In this document: positions 63,005 through 64,000 of the stretch, one piece after another
How the letters are laid out: every line of letters begins with the position of its first letter
How positions within the stretch are numbered: position 1 is the stretch's first letter
From: Fasciola hepatica
Taxonomy: Eukaryota > Platyhelminthes > Trematoda > Plagiorchiida > Fasciolidae
DNA length: 64,000 bases
NCBI GenBank assembly: GCA_948099385.1
Contig: CANUEZ040000113.1
Span: 9,002,501-9,066,500 of the forward strand
Direction: 5' to 3'
Translations under genes and position numbers: made by a program
The notes under the pieces: generated by a model
Seen by the model: the letters and a program-made list of their open reading frames with translations, nothing else
What the model was told of the DNA's origin: nothing
Databases searched by the model: none

Positions 63005-64000
63005 CAGTGCTCCCCCTTAGATCGAACTCTCGGAGTTCGGTGTCCCTGTCGGTGCAAACACTGTTACAGTCCCGGATGATTTTACCCTTGAACCCTCCCA
63101 AGAGCGAACACCCCTTTCGAGCGAACACCACCGTATCGCTGGCCTACCCACCGACATAAAACGCCACTCGACCCTATGATTGTAGGCCCTTCTGTTGTAG
63201 CAAGTGTCGAATGGTACACTTTGGCTTGTATTTGTGAACATCACAGGCCTTACAGATAGTTCACTGAAGGTCACTGAAATCATTCAACAAACAGTCCCAC
63301 CGGATATTCAGCAAGTTCGTATATGTTGCTGTGCACGCTCAGTTATTTGTAACAGTCCTTGATACCTGTGGTGGACTAGCAGCGTCTGATCTCTTAGCTA
63401 GCAAAGTCTGCTGGGTTCACTTATTATAATCACTGCAATGGTCACACCACTGCAACGGAACTCCCAAGCTCCCGTAAATCGTGAGGGCACGGTCAACAAG
63501 AAGGATATTCTTGGTCCTCGATGAGAAGGTAAAGATTATCCATTCGCACAAGAATGGAGTTTCCGTGAAGAGGGCTGCATCCCGATTAGGTGTAGAGAGA
63601 ACGCAAGTCTGCATGATTGTGGAAAAGGAGGCCAGCATCAAAACTAATTGGGACCAAGGAACTTCAAGCCAGTGAAAAACCTCGGTTGCTTCAACGACTT
63701 CAACAGAGCAGTGTGGGAATGTTTCTCACTGTTCGTCTGAGTCATCTACTGGTAACAATAGTGTTGCTACATGCGAAAACAATGAAGGTGGCTTGTAATG
63801 CAAAGCATAATGATTTTCGAGTGAACACTCGCTGGCTGTACATTTGTCAACAACGCCATACTATTAACTTAAGACCATTGAATGGCGGAGCCTCAGAAGC
63901 TCCAAGTGAAGAGCTATCAAATTGGTTGGAGCGCGTTCCTATTTTGTGCAATGAATATGATTGGAAGCGAATTTTTAAATGTCATGGGGCTGGTCTTTGT
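63005..64000 (+). mobile_element. Tigger/pogo-like DNA transposon, 5' part (runs off the window)
   Basis: A TA dinucleotide followed by CAGTGCTCCCCCTTAGA at about 63005 looks like a pogo-type terminal inverted repeat. A subterminal region with repeated CGAACACC follows, and then a transposase remnant. The other end lies outside the window, so the inverted repeat cannot be checked. Confidence 0.65.
63481..64000 (+). pseudogene. Tigger/pogo-like transposase remnant, partial
   Basis: The first frame (63481-63675) carries a CENP-B-type N-terminal helix-turn-helix: LDEKVKIIHSHKNGVSVKRA followed by ASRLGVERTQVCMIVEKEAS. After a stop and frame change, a second frame continues with the Tc5/CENP-B DNA-binding half: NDFRVNTRWLYICQQRHTIN, then SEELSNWLERVPILCNEYDW. 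It ends at KRIFKCHGAGLC, where family members have a catalytic-Asp motif like NADETGLF. That Asp is lost here. The frameshift and the missing Asp make this copy inactive. The DDE domain continues beyond 64000. Confidence 0.8.

Overview
This window looks like nuclear DNA of a flatworm, most probably a digenean fluke. The evidence is a single, very stretched-out protein gene with long introns, no bacterial-style gene packing, abundant micro- and trinucleotide repeats, and a mixture of mobile elements: an RTE-type LINE, a jockey/CR1-type LINE, a Ty3/gypsy element whose primer site begins like tRNA-Trp, tRNA-derived short repeats, a ZBED-type hAT and a Tigger/pogo element. The species cannot be fixed from the sequence alone.

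The only host gene I can support is a forkhead transcription factor of the FoxF class on the minus strand. Its exon 1 is 54958-52975, exon 2 is 43309-43103 and exon 3 is 31281-29527. The exon junctions agree in phase and in splice-site consensus, and the joined frame rebuilds a full forkhead domain (start in exon 2, recognition helix in exon 2, wing 2 in exon 3). At least 1315 residues are encoded, far longer than vertebrate FoxF, because of long low-complexity flanks rich in His, Asn, Gln and Ser. A consensus donor at the end of exon 3 implies another C-terminal exon that I could not locate.

Layout. 1-15 kb: intergenic DNA with an imperfect hairpin (831-945), a head-to-head pair of tRNA-derived SINEs (about 2976-3532), a decayed jockey/CR1-like LINE (about 7010-8930), simple repeats, further tRNA-derived repeats and a ZBED-type hAT transposase remnant (about 13005-13743). 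15.6-19.3 kb: an apparently intact RTE-type LINE on the minus strand, flanked by a perfect 13-bp target-site duplication. 19.4-24.1 kb: a TATA plus degenerate hammerhead-ribozyme-like block, then a decayed Ty3/gypsy element with 149-bp LTRs. 24.1-29.5 kb: no recognisable gene. 29.5-55 kb: the FoxF gene; both introns are loaded with repeats, including two 97%-similar copies of a 565-bp SINE-containing repeat, one of which lies close to the exon 3 acceptor. 55-63 kb: FoxF upstream region with CCAAT boxes, then mostly unrecognised DNA and an internally deleted RTE copy (about 58170-58935). 63-64 kb: the 5' part of a Tigger/pogo-like transposon that runs off the window.

No operon-like or multi-gene system is visible. 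The items most worth follow-up are the unusual FoxF architecture, the intact RTE copy, the hammerhead-like fold and the duplicated intronic repeat.
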